NCBI RefSeq assembly: GCF_026151205.1 | Contig: NC_087081.1 | Coordinates: 7,123,246 to 7,187,245 of the forward strand | DNA length: 64,000 nt | Direction: 5' to 3' | From: Bolinopsis microptera | Taxonomy: Eukaryota > Ctenophora > Tentaculata > Lobata > Bolinopsidae | Shown here: piece after piece, positions 22,801 through 34,827 of the stretch | How positions within the stretch are numbered: position 1 is the stretch's first letter | How the letters are laid out: the number at the start of each line of letters is the position of its first letter | Translations under genes and position numbers: made by a program | Notes under the pieces: generated by a model | What the model saw: only the letters and a program-made list of their open reading frames with translations | Told to the model about the DNA's origin: nothing | Databases searched by the model: none

Positions 22801-25800
22801 TGGCTGCAAGTTGACGTGTGTCAGTTAATATATGTACAAACTTTCCTCATGTGACACATGTGTTTTAAATGTGTAATGTATTGAACACATGATGATATCG
22901 TTTGAGTTGCACGGTATATATTCTGATAACATTTAACCTCGCCCTCACAGGACTTTGATTTATCTAGTTACTGACTACTAAATACAGTATCTTACAGTTG
23001 TGATAAATACAAACTGAAAACTAACAACTTTATAGTATCCGCTGTAGGTACCGCACAAACTGAAACTAACAACTTTATAGTATCCGCTGTAGGTACCGCA
23101 CAAACTGAAACTAACAACTTTATAGTATCCGCTGTAGGTCCCGCACAAACTGAAACTAACAACTTTATAGTATCCGCTGTAGGTACCGCACAAACTGAAA
23201 CTAACAACTTTATAGTATCCGCTGTAGGTACCGCACAAACTGAAACTAACAACTTTATAGTATCCGCTGTAGGTACCGCACAAACTGAAACTAACAACTT
23301 TATAGTATCCGCTGTAGGTCCCGCACAAACTGAAACTAACAACTTTATAGTATCCGCTGTAGGTCCCGCACAATTTAATAAAAGTTAGTGTCGTGAAATA
23401 TAAATGAGACATTACTCAGCTGATGCCTGATGTTGTGAGTAATTTAAGATTGTTATTGTTCTGTATTATACTATTCAGTAATAATATTTTATCTCTCAAA
23501 ATGTACTGAATTTTACAGAAACACAAAGTATTACTCGATTTCGAGCCGGACAATATTTCATTGCACGCCATGACCAGTTTCAACTCTACCATTATTCCAC
23601 TCTACTATTATAATTTCCACAATACGATAATAACAAAGAGATGCTTCCTTAGAATTGGAATCCCGCAAGGTTCAATTCTAGGTCCAATTCTGTTTATACT
23701 GTACACAAAGGAGCTTAATCATATTGCAAAGAGACATGGATTTAACATCCACATCTACGCAGATGACACCCAACTTTACATTGAGTTTAACCCACTATTT
23801 CGAGATCTGTCAACAATCGAAGAGAGAATTACACGTTGTTTTCAAGAAATTAAGAGCTGGATGACCCAAAATAAACTCAAATTAAACCAAAACAAAACAG
23901 AAGCTCTTGTAGTACAGACCAAGAACAGTTACTCTTCATGTCCAGTCGATTCAATACAACTTGACAATGCAGCTGACCCTGTGGAGGCATCCCGCACAGT
24001 GAAAAGTTTAGGTGTCCTATTTGAATTTGATCAATTCCTTACATTTGAAGATCAAGTCAATTCAACTAGTAAACCTGTACGTGTGCTACGAACTGAACAG
24101 TGAACAAGACTATATTTTCCTCCTAAATTTTCCTCCTGTCTCAAATTATAGTAAAACTGAGAGAGGTTTTAGTTACTGTGGAGTGTGGACCCTCAGTATG
24201 GAATCAGCTTCTTTATCAAATGAACATGTACATAGGAACTTAGCATTTTATGAAGTATGGTTTGTATGAGAAAGATATTATATGATTCTTATATGAACAT
24301 TTTTCAAATATATGAGTCTTTAGTCTCTTTTTAAACAAGACAATATCAGTCAATGTTCTCATTTGATAACATGGTTCATGAGTCGCTTTAGATGGCTTGA
24401 ACTGAATCTTTGGATTTTGAGTTCTTTTTGGCTATAAAGCGATGTATAAATTTCTAGCTATTATTATAAAGGGTCTCAATAAGAGGTCTCGACTGCCTAG
24501 GCGTCAAACCTTGGCAGTCGGTAGTTTCCCTCTGGCCCGGGATCAGCTGACCCTAGGGACCAGAGGGTAAAGGTGTAGAGACTATGTGTATCTACAAAAC
24601 TTTCAAGGTTGTTTTTACAAGAGACAGGGCTTGCTGCGCAAGGGAAGAAAAGCGGGAGAAACACTCACAAATTATACAAATAAATATTATAAAACATTAT
24701 TATTATAAAGGGTCTCAATAAGAGGTCTCGACTGCCTTGGCGTCAAACCTTGGCAGTCGCTATTATTATTATTGTTAATTTGTAAATTAAATCCCATGTT
24801 TTCCAAACCCCCTCTCTGAACAATAAGAGAAAGTGCGCAGGTCCTCATTATTTCACTCTACCATTATTATAATTTCCATTATACGATAATTTGTAAATTT
24901 CCCCTATATTACACCACATATTCTACATATTCTGAACAATTAGAGAAAGTGCGCGTCTTTCTTCCTTGCTGCTACTCTCCCTCATACTTTGTAGAGTCCC
25001 CAGGGAATTAAACAATTACTGACACGTTGCGAATATATCATAGTATACGTTACAGTGTGCACATTATAACAACTACTGACTACAGTACTCACTTCGGCTA
25101 CCAAAGTACCAACTAACATTGTAAATGGTATGTTGGTATGTTGGCTAACACCTGGTAAATTGTGTTTAATAGACAGAATGCAGCGTTTTTGTAGATAATG
25201 ATTAATAAACAAAATTCAAGTACTGTTGCCATGGTAACTGTACAGTGTCGTCTCTTGTATTATATACTGCTTCTCTCAAGGTGTCCCTTTACTGGCTACA
25301 GAGAAATAGTACAGCTATGTAAAAATACAGTAGTCTAGACCCTACCTGGCTGATCATTGAGAGGAAAGAACTTGTATAAGATGAGGTCCCATCGGTGCAA
25401 AAATTGGAAGAATTGTTCCTAATTAGTGGATATTATAGGACTATTTTTAATGTGGCCGAATGATTAAAATGAAAAATTTTCTAGGATCTAATCTGTTATA
25501 TATTTTTGAAAGCAATTTAAGTATGTTTATCTCCATTCTACTTCTAGTGAAATTCTAGTGGAATTCAGAACAGATCTGAATCGTTGTGTTTGTACTTTGT
25601 ATTCTCTCTTTTTATTTAACTGTACTAATTTGGTACACGAACGAGTAATATACTTATAAACCACGTGTATGACGTCACAAAACATATCTAATCACGTGAT
25701 GTGACGTCACAACCCACGTGTAATACCACGTGCTGTGACGTCACACCACGTGAACAACAACAGCTAATGTGTACACTCAGACCTGCAATACTAAGTTACA

Positions 25801-27079
25801 ATGTACACTCCAACCACTTGATTTCCTAGCGAGTCGGTACAGAAGCATGTAATTGCATTGCTAAATTGTATACGGACACTAATTCTTTGTAGTCCACAAT
25901 ATTCTCTACATTATATTGTTCTACAACGCAATAATCATAGTCAGTTTATTGTGAACAATCCCTCCCTCCCTCCCTCCCTCCCTCCCTCCCTCCCTCCCTC
26001 CCTCCCTCCCCTCCCTCCCTCCCTCCCTCCCTCCCTCCCTCCCTCCCTCCCTCCCTCCCTCCCTCCCTCCCTCCCTCCCTCCCTCCCTCCCTCCCTCCCT
26101 CCCTCTCTAGCTCCCTCCCTAGCTCCCTCCCTCCCTCCCTCCCTCCCTCCCTCCCTCCCTCCCTCCCTCCCTCCCTCCCTCCCTCCCTCCCTCCCTCCCT
26201 CCCTCCCTCCCCTCCCTCCCTCCCTCCCTCCCTCCCTCCCTTCCTCCCTCCCTCCCTCCCTCCTCCCTCCCTCCCTCCCTCCCTCCCTCCTTCCCTCTCT
26301 CCCTCTCTCCCTCCTTCCCTCCATCCCTCTCTCCCTCCTTCCCTCCATCCCTCCCTCCCAGCCTCCTCCCTCCCTCCCTCCCTCCCTCCCTCCCTCCCTC
26401 CCTCCCTCCCTCCCTCCCTCCCTCCCTCCCTCCCTCCCTCCCTCCCTCCCTCCCTCATTCCTTTACGAATATTTATTTCAGGTTATGTGGTTAAAAAGAC
26501 GGATACAGGGTGCTCAGTACACTACATTACACAGAATGATCCAGGGGGACAAGTTCCTAAGTTTATCCTCGACAAGATATCTTGTGTTATCGCTCCCAAG
26601 GTATGTCATTATCGTCATCATTGTGTAGAGTATTATAATAAAGGGAGTATGGTCACTGGTCAGTGGTCAGGCCTAAGGTGACAACAATAAGATCAAATAA
26701 ATTGATAACTAATGAATTGTAGTTAGCTAACTATAATATTATTATATATATTATGATTGAATGACTCGTGTCATAAAACACATCACGTGCCATAACCCCA
26801 CACCACGTGCCATGAGTCATGACGTCACACCACGTGTCATAACGTCACACCACATGCCATGACGTCACATCACGTGTCATGACGTCACACCACGTGTCAT
26901 GACGTCACACCACGTGTCATGACGTCACATCACGTGTCATGACGTCACACGTCACTCACACCGCGTGTCATGACGTCATTACCACAACAGGTTTTAGAAA
27001 AGATTCACAAAGCAGCTCTTGGCTATGAGGAGTGGAAGAGCAAGAATAGACCCGAATATCGGCCATGGAGGGGGTCTCG
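13881..27079 (+). CDS. STARD10-like START-domain protein, lipid-binding core exons
   Basis: Seven exons with GT-AG borders and matching phases: 13881-13974, 14103-14158, 14367-14463, 14829-14933, 15242-15340, 26482-26600, 26991-27079. Together they encode a START domain colinear with vertebrate STARD10, including [63 protein letters not shown] and [20 protein letters not shown]10 binds and moves phosphatidylcholine and phosphatidylethanolamine between membranes in the cytosol, and that role is inferred here. The START cavity is encoded completely from its first helix, but the first exon with the ATG was not found. The fifth intron is 11.1 kb and holds most of the local minisatellites. Each exon border has a clean pyrimidine tract and the frame never breaks, so the gene looks functional. 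Confidence 0.9.
15341..16485. other. Intronic AT-rich stretch
   Basis: Start of the 11-kb START-gene intron. No exon or repeat recognised. The short frame at 15562-15753 is not supported. Confidence 0.5.
16495..16760. repeat. E-box/CRE word arrays, two opposed blocks
   Basis: The word CACGTGTCATGACGTCA (E-box CACGTG, then CRE-like TGACGTCA) is repeated about three times at 16513-16565. It recurs in both orientations at 16698-16750 (GACACGTGGTGTGACGTC followed by the forward form). Spacing is about 20 bp, so neighbouring words are in helical phase. Confidence 0.9.
17152..17465. repeat. 42-bp minisatellite, about 7.5 copies
   Basis: A unit containing GTGAACCACGATTCCCTCC and ACTTACTTTAAAT is repeated with single-base variants. 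The period is a multiple of three, which leaves an open frame, but the encoded 14-residue repeat has no splice or start context. Confidence 0.95.
17565..17742. repeat. Direct repeat flanking an E-box/CRE array
   Basis: A segment of about 53 bp (AAAGTGTCGTTCAACCTCTG ... GAAGTATGACC) occurs at 17567-17620 and again at 17690-17741, differing at one base. Between the copies lie three to four CACGTGTCATGACGTCA words. The array probably grew by duplication with its flank. Confidence 0.9.
18172..18618. repeat. 28-bp minisatellite, about 16 copies
   Basis: Unit contains ACTCAGTTACAGAGACAATC and GAGTGTAA. Variants are AATTG, AAATG and ACCTC forms. There are no unique spacers. Confidence 0.95.
18619..19929. 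other. Intronic stretch without gene
   Basis: Contains a short GT microsatellite at about 19064-19078, isolated E-box/CRE words at 19203-19262, and a triplicated AGAACCTTCT near 19690-19715. No exon was recognised. Confidence 0.5.
19930..20975. repeat. GA-rich complex minisatellite with higher-order copies
   Basis: Irregular units of GAACTACAGGGGGAGAACAG and CAGCTCA run for about 1 kb. A block of about 240 bp including ACTTCATGGGGGAACAGC recurs at about 19950-20125 and 20190-20400. The last part (20870-20975) is the inverted complement (TGTAGTTCT, GAGCTGTTCTCC), so the array ends in a fold-back. Confidence 0.9.
21003..21400. repeat. Diverged copy of a dispersed degenerate-unit repeat
   Basis: Contains GTGAGCACTTTAGGCTATATG, AAGTCTCATATAAATGTGC and TCCGCATCTTTTAAGCC in the same order and spacing as sequences in the fold-back element near 41.2 kb and 41.7 kb. 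GGTTGCCATGGAAA and its variant GGTTGTCATGGAAAC recur twice inside. No coding. Confidence 0.6.
21401..22719. other. Intronic stretch without gene
   Basis: A short GA microsatellite lies at 21424-21446. The remaining sequence is AT-rich and I see no supported exon. Small frames at 21535-21783 and 22305-22517 have no recognisable content. Confidence 0.5.
22722..22792. repeat. E-box/CRE word array
   Basis: Three to four copies of ACACCACGTGTCATGACGTC-type words at 20-bp spacing, one with CGCGTG in place of CACGTG. Confidence 0.9.
23005..23371. repeat. 45-bp minisatellite, about 8 copies
   Basis: Unit contains CAAACTGAAACTAACAAC, TTTATAGTATCCGC and TGTAGGTACCG. The copies differ mainly by GGTACCG or GGTCCCG. 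Period divisible by three gives open frames on the minus strand that are artefacts. Confidence 0.95.
23636..24460 (+). pseudogene. CR1/L2-like LINE fragment in START-gene intron
   Basis: 23641-24100 encodes the RT core: [20 protein letters not shown], then [12 protein letters not shown], then [11 protein letters not shown] and SLGVLF. It is close in layout to the LINE at 8.1-13.0 kb but a different copy. After 24100 the frame is lost. A FSYCG and GPSVWNQL remnant of the C-terminus is split over two frames at 24165-24230. 5'-truncated and dead. Confidence 0.85.
24461..24759. mobile_element. Small element bounded by 60-bp direct repeats
   Basis: A 60-bp sequence (starting TTATTATAAAGGGTCTCAAT, ending CCTTGGCAGTCG) occurs at 24461-24520 and 24700-24759 with one mismatch. 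Each copy contains a hairpin, CGACTGCC with GGCAGTCG. The 179 bp between carry a second hairpin (CCCTCTGG ... CCAGAGGG). Both ends abut CTATTATTAT-type sequence. It could be a very small LTR-like or SINE-derived element. The class is unknown. Confidence 0.45.
24760..25665. other. Intronic AT-rich stretch
   Basis: No gene. A motif TCTGAACAATAAGAGAAAGTGCGC recurs diverged at about 24815 and 24930, together with CATTATTATAATTTCCA-type text also seen near 23600. Confidence 0.45.
25668..25755. repeat. E-box/CRE word array, diverged
   Basis: Four imperfect CACGTG plus TGACGTCAC words in 90 bp, with spacing less regular than in other blocks. Confidence 0.85.
25959..26456. repeat. (CCCT)n microsatellite, about 500 bp
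   Basis: Nearly pure CCCT with a few TAG, TCT and CAT interruptions. The array ends about 25 bp before the START exon at 26482, so it forms much of the upstream intron border. Long Pro-Ser-Leu or Gly-Arg-Glu frames across it are artefacts. Confidence 0.95.
26760..26985. repeat. Largest E-box/CRE word array
   Basis: About ten words of the CACGTGTCATGACGTCA type at 20-bp spacing, some with CACGTGCC or CATGCC variants. The array fills most of the short intron between exons 26482-26600 and 26991-27079. Confidence 0.95.
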
Positions 27080-27340
27080 GTAACGACAGCAGCCAATGTG
27101 GCCAAATCTTATCAATCTTGCAAGTTAGTTTATTTTTCATCAAAACAACGTTATTGTTTTATGCGTTTTTTAATGTGCTAATTAACATCGCAAATAATAT
27201 ATTCCAAATAACAAATAATATACGCCACTTATTTATCTGTTGCACAGGCCCTCGAGTGTATAATAATATAATATTATATAAGCGTTATAAGGGTGTTCAG
27301 TATAGGCTCTTTATTAGCTTACAATCTAATACTCCGTCAG

Positions 27341-28230
27341 GACCTCAAACAGTACCCCAGCTCTGGACACAGAGGTTATAAACACTGAAGTACCTGCTCC
27401 ATCTCTCGCTTCTCACAACGGAAGGGTGGGTTTATTGTTTCTATTCGCATAATTTCCATTCTCAATTCGCATATTTTCCATACTTATTATATATTCGCAT
27501 CATTTACATTATTGATCCAAAGTCCGAACGAATTTCGAAATTTTACTCATCATGATCCGTATTGGAATATTATGTATGAGTTGCATAGTTGAATAGTTTT
27601 CTTGGGTAAATTTCTATTGATCTCGTTGATGCGACAAGGGAAAGGCTCTTATCAGGAAATGAATTATTCAACGTTTCAATCTGACAAGAAAACATTTAAA
27701 TAAACGTATTATATAATTCAGGTAGAAGCAGAGACAACACCAGCTCCGGGTCAGTACGGTTTCACTGGACTCGTTAGCCCAGCCCCGTGCAGAAGACACC
27801 CCCACACAAGACCCTGTCTCTCCTGTGGCTGAAGAAATCTCAGTAAGTTAATTGGTTAATCAGATAATTGGTTGATTAGTTAATTGCCAATTAGTTAATT
27901 ATTTCAGACCAGACGTTACATCTCACGATATTTACTCTCACGATGTGATTAATGATTATAAGTGAGTTAGTCACTTGGTTTGCAGTCTCGTTAACGCTTT
28001 AAATGGTTAATCAATCAGTAAGTAAGTTAATCAGTCAGTTGATTGTATATTATTAAAGTTAACTACAACACTACTTGGTTAATAATTAACGCGTGTTAAA
28101 TCTCGTGACGTCATAGCCACGCACCGTGACGTCCATAGCCACGCATCACAACACGCTCCACTACTCTGCCGCTAAAACAATAAATCTCCCTGTACATCTA
28201 CAAATTGCTCATTACAGCTCATTACACACA

Positions 28231-28261
<31 letters not shown>

Positions 28262-31200
28262 CCACTTTCTGTCCAATACAACATTTCTAAGCTGGCCGGA
28301 TTAGAGCGTGATTACGAGAGCTGTCCAGTGAAATTACGTGACCGCTTGATTACCGTCTGACTGTGTGAGTGTGTGAGAGTATAGTAGTCGCTGTGGCCTT
28401 TTCGCTGTACCTGGGTAGTTAGAATGAAAATGAAATGTTAGAGTTGCTGGTGAAAATGTGAAATGGTGTGGATGTCTGGTTGTGTAAAATCCGGATTGGA
28501 GTATTATTTATGAGTCGCATTGTTGTAATGTATTCTGGGTAAAATGTCTGGTTGTTGAAAATGTGGAATAGTGTCGATGTCTGGTTGTTGAAAATGTGAA
28601 ATGGTGTGGATGTCTTTTTGTTGAAAATGTGAAATAGTGTCGATGTCTGGTTGTTGAAAATGTGAGAAAGTGTGGATGTCTGGTTGTTGAAAATGTGAAA
28701 TAGTGTGGATGTCTGGTTGTTGAAAATGTGAAATAGTGTGGATGTCTGGTTGTTGAAAATGTGAAATACCGTGCGCGTAGATGTCGGGTTGTTGAAATTG
28801 AAAATGTGAATTAGTGTGGATGTCTGGTTGTTAAAAATCTGAAATAGTGTGGATGTCTGGTTGTTGAAAATGTGAAATAGTGTGGATGTCTGGTTGTTGA
28901 AAATGTGAATTAGTGTGAATGTCTGGTTGCAAAGATTTTGAGAGGCTGAGACTCGAGTGAACATCTGGAGATTTTTGCGGAGATTTCATTTAACAGTTTT
29001 ACCTGACAACTCATTGCTCATGGCAGATTCGAATTATCAATTTGCAGTGAGAAAAATCTTCCTTTTCTACTGGATTTGATGAGGAGTTGTCAAAATGCTT
29101 TTTAATCAGTCAAGTCTCAGGCATTTAAGTGAACTGGATATGAAATTATGTTATAAGATTATAACGATCGAACAGAGATTATTTATTTTTCTGCCGAAAC
29201 CGAGCAGAGCGGGTAAAAACTAAAAAGAGTCCCTGAACCAAACCGGTTCTTAGACCGTTACCTAAGTGAAAGTGAAAGTGAAAGTGATCACCAAACTAAA
29301 ACTTAAACTTGAAATGAAAGTGTTGAGTTTGTTAGGCCTGTAAGTAACAGATCGATTAGCCTGCCAGAGGCAGAAGAGAACAATGACAGGGCAGCTGATG
29401 ACTGGATAATTCCAGATATTATGAGAATACAAAAGAAGTATAATTGTGTCTGGGGTGAATGATGATGTGTGGTGTGTAGTGTGTCAGTGCTATTACTACA
29501 CTTTTTACAGTGCTATTACTACACTTTTTACAGTGCTATAACTACACTTCTTACATTGCTATAACTACACTTCTTACAGTGCTATTACTACACTTCTTAC
29601 AGTGCTATTACTACACTTCTTACAGTGCTATAACTACACTTTTTACAGTGCTATTACTACTCTTTTTACAGTGCTATTACTACACTTCTTACAGTGCTAT
29701 TACTACACTTCTTACAGTGCTATTACTACACTTTTTACAGTGCTATTACTACACTTTTTACAGTGCTATTACTACACTTCTTACAGTTTTATTACTACAC
29801 TTTTTACAGTGCTTTAACTACACTTTTTACAGTGCTATAACTACACTTTTTACAGTGCTATATTACTACACTTCTTACAGTTTTATTACTACACTTTTTA
29901 CAGTGCTATTACTACACTTTTTACAGTGCTATTACTACTGCACTTCTTACAGTACTATAACTACACTTTTTACAGTGCTATTACTACACTTCTTACAGTT
30001 TTATTACTACACTTTTTACAGTGCTATTACTACACTTCTTACAGTGCTATAACTACACTTTTCACAGTGCTATTACTACACTTTTTACAGTGCTATTACT
30101 ACACTTCTTACAGTGCTATTACTACTGCACTTCTTACAGTGCTATAACTACACTTTTTACAGTGCTATTACTACACTTCTTACAGTTTTATTACTACACT
30201 TTTTACAGTGCTATTACTACACTTCTTACAGTGCTATAACTACACTTTTCACAGTGCTATTACTACACTTTTTACAGTGCTATTACTACACTTCTTACAG
30301 TGCTATTACTACACTTTTTACAGTGCTATTACAACTGCACTTCTTACAGTGCTATAACTACACTTTTTACAGTGCTATTACTACACTTCTTACAGTTTTA
30401 TTACTACACTTTTTACAGTGCTATTACTACACTTCTTACAGTGCTATAACTACACTTTTCACAGTGCTATTACTACACTTTTTACAGTGCTATTACTACA
30501 CTTCTTACAGTGCTATTACTACACTTCTTACAGTGCTATTACTACACTTTTTACAGTGCTTTAACTACACTTTTTACAGTGCTATTACTACACTTCTTAC
30601 AGTGGTATTCCTCAAATCACATCAATTATCATATTATTATTCTAATGTAAGCTGATTATAAAATTCGGTCGAGTTACTTGATCAAAGTTGTATGGGTATT
30701 CATGCAGTTATAGCAGCCGTTATTTTAGTGAACTACTATCACTATTCTTAAACTGTGGGTAGGTTATACATTTACGCTAATATTCACTTTATGAATATTA
30801 AAATATTAATTATAATTACTTTATATAACTTAATATAATAGTTTATAGGGGGGGGTGTCACGTCCGTCTATGTCCGCTTGTCTCATAGAATCCAAAAAGG
30901 ACAGGACATAGGCGGACATAGGCGGACATAGACGGACATAGGCGGACATTGGCGGACATAGGCGGACATAGACGGACATAGGCGGACATAGGCGGACATA
31001 GGCGGACATTAATGGACACCTAAATTGCTAAATAAAATGTTCAATTTTTGCTGTTATAGGGGGATCATGATTTTTGTCCGTTCAGTACCCTATATTTTCA
31101 AAACGGACAAAAAATAGAGCGGACGAAAACGGACAAAAATGGACAAAAACGGACAAAAATGGAAATAACATTTAGATGCTTCCTCCTCCTACTCTTCCTC

Positions 31201-34200
31201 CTCCTCCCCCTGGGTCTTCCTGATCTTCCTCAGTCCTCTTCCTCCTCCCCTCCTCAGTCCTCCTACTGCTCCTCCTCGTCCTCAGTCCTCCTCATCAGTC
31301 CTCAACAGTCCTCCTCCTCCCCAGTCCTCCTCCTCCTCCTGAGTCCTCCTCCTGGGTCCTCCTCCTGGGTCCTCCTCCTCCTCTTCATCCTCCTCCTCAG
31401 TCCTCCTCAGTCCTCCTCCTCATCCTTCTCCTCAGTCCTCCATCCTCCTCCTCAGTCCTCCCCCAGTCCCCCTCCTCCTCCTATTCAGTCCTCCTCCTCC
31501 TCCTCCTTCTCAGTCCTCCTCAGTCCTCCTCCTCCTCCTCCTCCTCTTCCCTCTCAGTCATCCTCCTCAGCCATCCTCCTCAGTCCTCCTCAGTCCTCCT
31601 CCTCCTGGGTCCTCCTCCTCCTCTTCCTCCTCCGTCCTCAGTCCTCCTCCTCCTGGGTCCTCCTCCTCATCCTTCTCATCAGTCCTCCTCCTCCCCAGTC
31701 CTCTCCCAGTCCCCCTCCTTATCCTCCTCCTATTCAGTCCTCCTCCTCCTCCTCAGTTCTCCTCAGTCCTCCTTCTCGTTATAGGGGGATCATGATTTTT
31801 GTCCGTTCGGTACCCTATATTTTCAAAACGGACAAAAAATAGAGCGGACAAAAACGGAAAAAAATGGACAAAAACGGACAAAAATGGAAATAACATTTAG
31901 ATGCTTCCTCCTCCTACTCTTCCTGAATCCTGATCCTCCCCAGTCCTCTTCCTCCTCCCCTCCTCAGTCCTCCTCCTACTCTTCCTCCTCGTCCTCAGTC
32001 CTCCTCATCAGTCCTCAACAGTTCTCCTCCTCCCCAGTCCTCCTCCTTGTCCTGGGGCCTTTTCCTGGGTCCTCCTCCTGGGTCCTCCTCCTCCTGGGTC
32101 CTCCTTCTCCTGGGTCCTCCTTCTCCTCCTCAGTCCTTCTCCTCCTCCTCCTCAGTCTTCTTCCTCCTCTTCCTCCTCCTCCTCCCTCTCAGTCATCCTC
32201 CTCAGCCATCCTCCTGAGCCATCCTCCTCAGTCCTCCTCCTTCTCAGTCCTCCCCAGTCCCCCTCCTGAGTCCTCCTCCTCCTCAGTCATCCTCCTCAGT
32301 TCTCCTCCTCCTCCTCCTAGGTCCTCCTTCTGGGTCCTCCTCCTCCTCCTCTTCCTGGGTCTTCCTGATCCTTCTTCTCCCTCTCAGTCATCCTCCTCAG
32401 TCATCCTCCTCAGTCATCCTCCTCAGCCATCCTCCTCAGCCATCCTTCTCAGCCATCCTCCTCAGTACTCTTCAGTACTCTTCAGTACTCTTCAGTACTC
32501 TTCAGTCCTCAAAATGTTTGTCCGCTAATGTCCACCAATGTCCGCTAATGTCCATCAATGTCCATCCAAGTCCGTCAATGTCCGTCCGGGTCCACCAATG
32601 TCCGTCCGAGTCCGCCAATGTCCGTCCGAGTCCGCCAATGTCCGTCCGAGTCCGCCAATGTCCGTCCGTGTCCGCCAATGTCCCAAAAAACACGTCCGTT
32701 GTCTCATAGAATCCAAAAAGGACAGGACATAGGCGGACATAGACGGACATGACACCCCCCCCCCCCCCCCCTTTATAATATATACTACTTCTACTTTGTC
32801 TTTATTGTGAATATTCGATGTAGCCTAGATACCGTGTTCAATGTAACCCAGGTAACGTGTTCAATGTAACCCAGGTAACGTGTTCAATGTAACCCAGGTA
32901 ACGTGTTCAATGTAACCCAGGTAACGTGTTCAATGTAACCCCGGTAACGTGTTCAATGTAACCCAGGTAACGTGTCCAATGTAACCCAGGTAACGTGTTC
33001 AATGTAACCCAGGTAACGTGTTCAATGTAACCCAGGTAACGTGTTCAATGTAACCCAGGTAACGTGTTCAATGTAACCCAGGTAACGTGTCCAATGTAAC
33101 CCAGGTAACGTGTTCAATGTAACCCAGGTAACGTGTTCAATGTAACCCTGGTAACGTGTTCAATGTAACTATGTAACCCTGGTAACGTGTTCAATGTAAC
33201 CCAGTTAACGTGTTCAATGTAACCCAGGTAACGTGTTCAATGTAACCCAGGTAACGTGTTCAATGTAACCCAGGTAACGTGTTCAATGTAACCCAGGTAA
33301 CGTGTTCAATGTAACCCAGGTAACGTGTTCAATGTAACCCAGGTAACGTGTTCAATGTAACCCAGGTAACGTGTTCAATGTAACCCAGGTAACGTGTTCA
33401 ATGTAACCCAGGTAACGTGTTCAATGTAACCCAGGTAACGTGTTCAATGTAACCCAGGTAACGTGTTCAATGTAACCCAGGTAACGTGTTCAATGTGACC
33501 CAGGTAACGTGTTCAATGTAACCCAGTTAACGTGTTCAATGTAACCCAGGTAACGTGTTCAATGTAACCCAGGTAACGTGTTCAATGTAACCCAGGTAAC
33601 GTGTCCAATGTAACCCAGGTAACGTGTTCAATGTAACCCAGGTAACGTGTTCAATGTAACCCAGGTAACGTGTCCAATGTAACCCAGGTAACGTGTTCAA
33701 TGTAACCCAGGTAACGTGTTCAATGTAACCCTGGTAACGTGTTCAATGTAACTATGTAACCCTGGTAACGTGTTCAATGTAACCCAGGTAACGTGTTCAA
33801 TGTAACCCAGGTAACGTGTTCAATGTAACCCAGGTAACGTGTTCAATGTAACCCAGGTAACGTGTTCAATGTAACCCAGGTAACGTGTTCAATGTAACCC
33901 AGGTAACGTGTTCAATGTAACCCAGGTAACGTGTTCAATGTAACCCAGGTAACGTGTTCAATGTAACCCAGGTAACGTGTTCAATGTAACCTAGGTAACG
34001 TGTTCAATGTAACCCAGGTAACGTGTTCAATGTAACCCAGGTAACGTGTTCAATGTAACCCAGGTAACGTGTTCAATGTGACCCAGGTAACGTGTTCAAT
34101 GTAACCCAGTTAACGTGTTCAATGTAACCCAGGTAACGTGTTCAATGTAACCCAGGTAACGTGTTCAATGTAACCCAGGTAACGTGTTCAATGTAACCCA

Positions 34201-34742
34201 GGTAACGTGTTCAATGTAACCCAGGTAACGTGTTCAATGTAACCCAGGTAACGTGTTCAATGTAACCCAGGTAACGTGTTCAATGTAACCCAGGTAACGT
34301 GTTCAATGTAACCCAGGTAACGTGTTCAATGTAACCCAGGTAACGTGTTCAATGTAACCCAGGTAACGTGTTCAATGTAACCCAGGTAACGTGTTCAATG
34401 TAACCCAGGTAACGTGTTCAATGTAACCCAGGTAACGTGTTCAATGTAACCCAGGTAACGTGTTCAATGTAACCCAGGTAACGTGTTCAATGTAACCCAG
34501 GTAACCCAGGTAACGAGTTCAATGTAACCCAGGTAACGTGTTAAATGTAACCCAGGTAACGTGTTCAATGTAACCCAGGTAACGTGTTCAATGTAACCCA
34601 GGTAACGTGTTCAATGTGGGAGATGTAGCACAAGTAAGTGACACCCCAGCCAGACCGCCTCTGGTGAGACACGAGAGTATTACAATATTGCGTGCTAATG
34701 ATGAGGAAGGAGCCGTACCAGGTCAGTAGCTACTCCAGCTGC

Positions 34743-34827
<85 letters not shown>

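Noticed and set aside
22978-23412. 144- and 116-residue repeat proteins on the minus strand
   Set aside because: Frames over a 45-bp minisatellite; no splice sites, inside a plus-strand intron.
25858-26628. Pro-Ser-Leu-rich and Gly-Arg-Glu-rich frames on both strands
   Set aside because: Pure CCCT microsatellite. The true coding part is only the exon at 26482-26600, which reads in a different frame context with splice sites.
28419-30655. Phe/Asn/Thr- and Leu/Tyr-rich repeat frames
   Set aside because: They simply translate the 33-bp and 23-bp minisatellites.
31159-32528. Ser/Pro-rich 214-227 residue frames
   Set aside because: CTCCTC-rich tracts inside a duplicated block of a non-coding element. 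The two frames start alike only because the block is duplicated.
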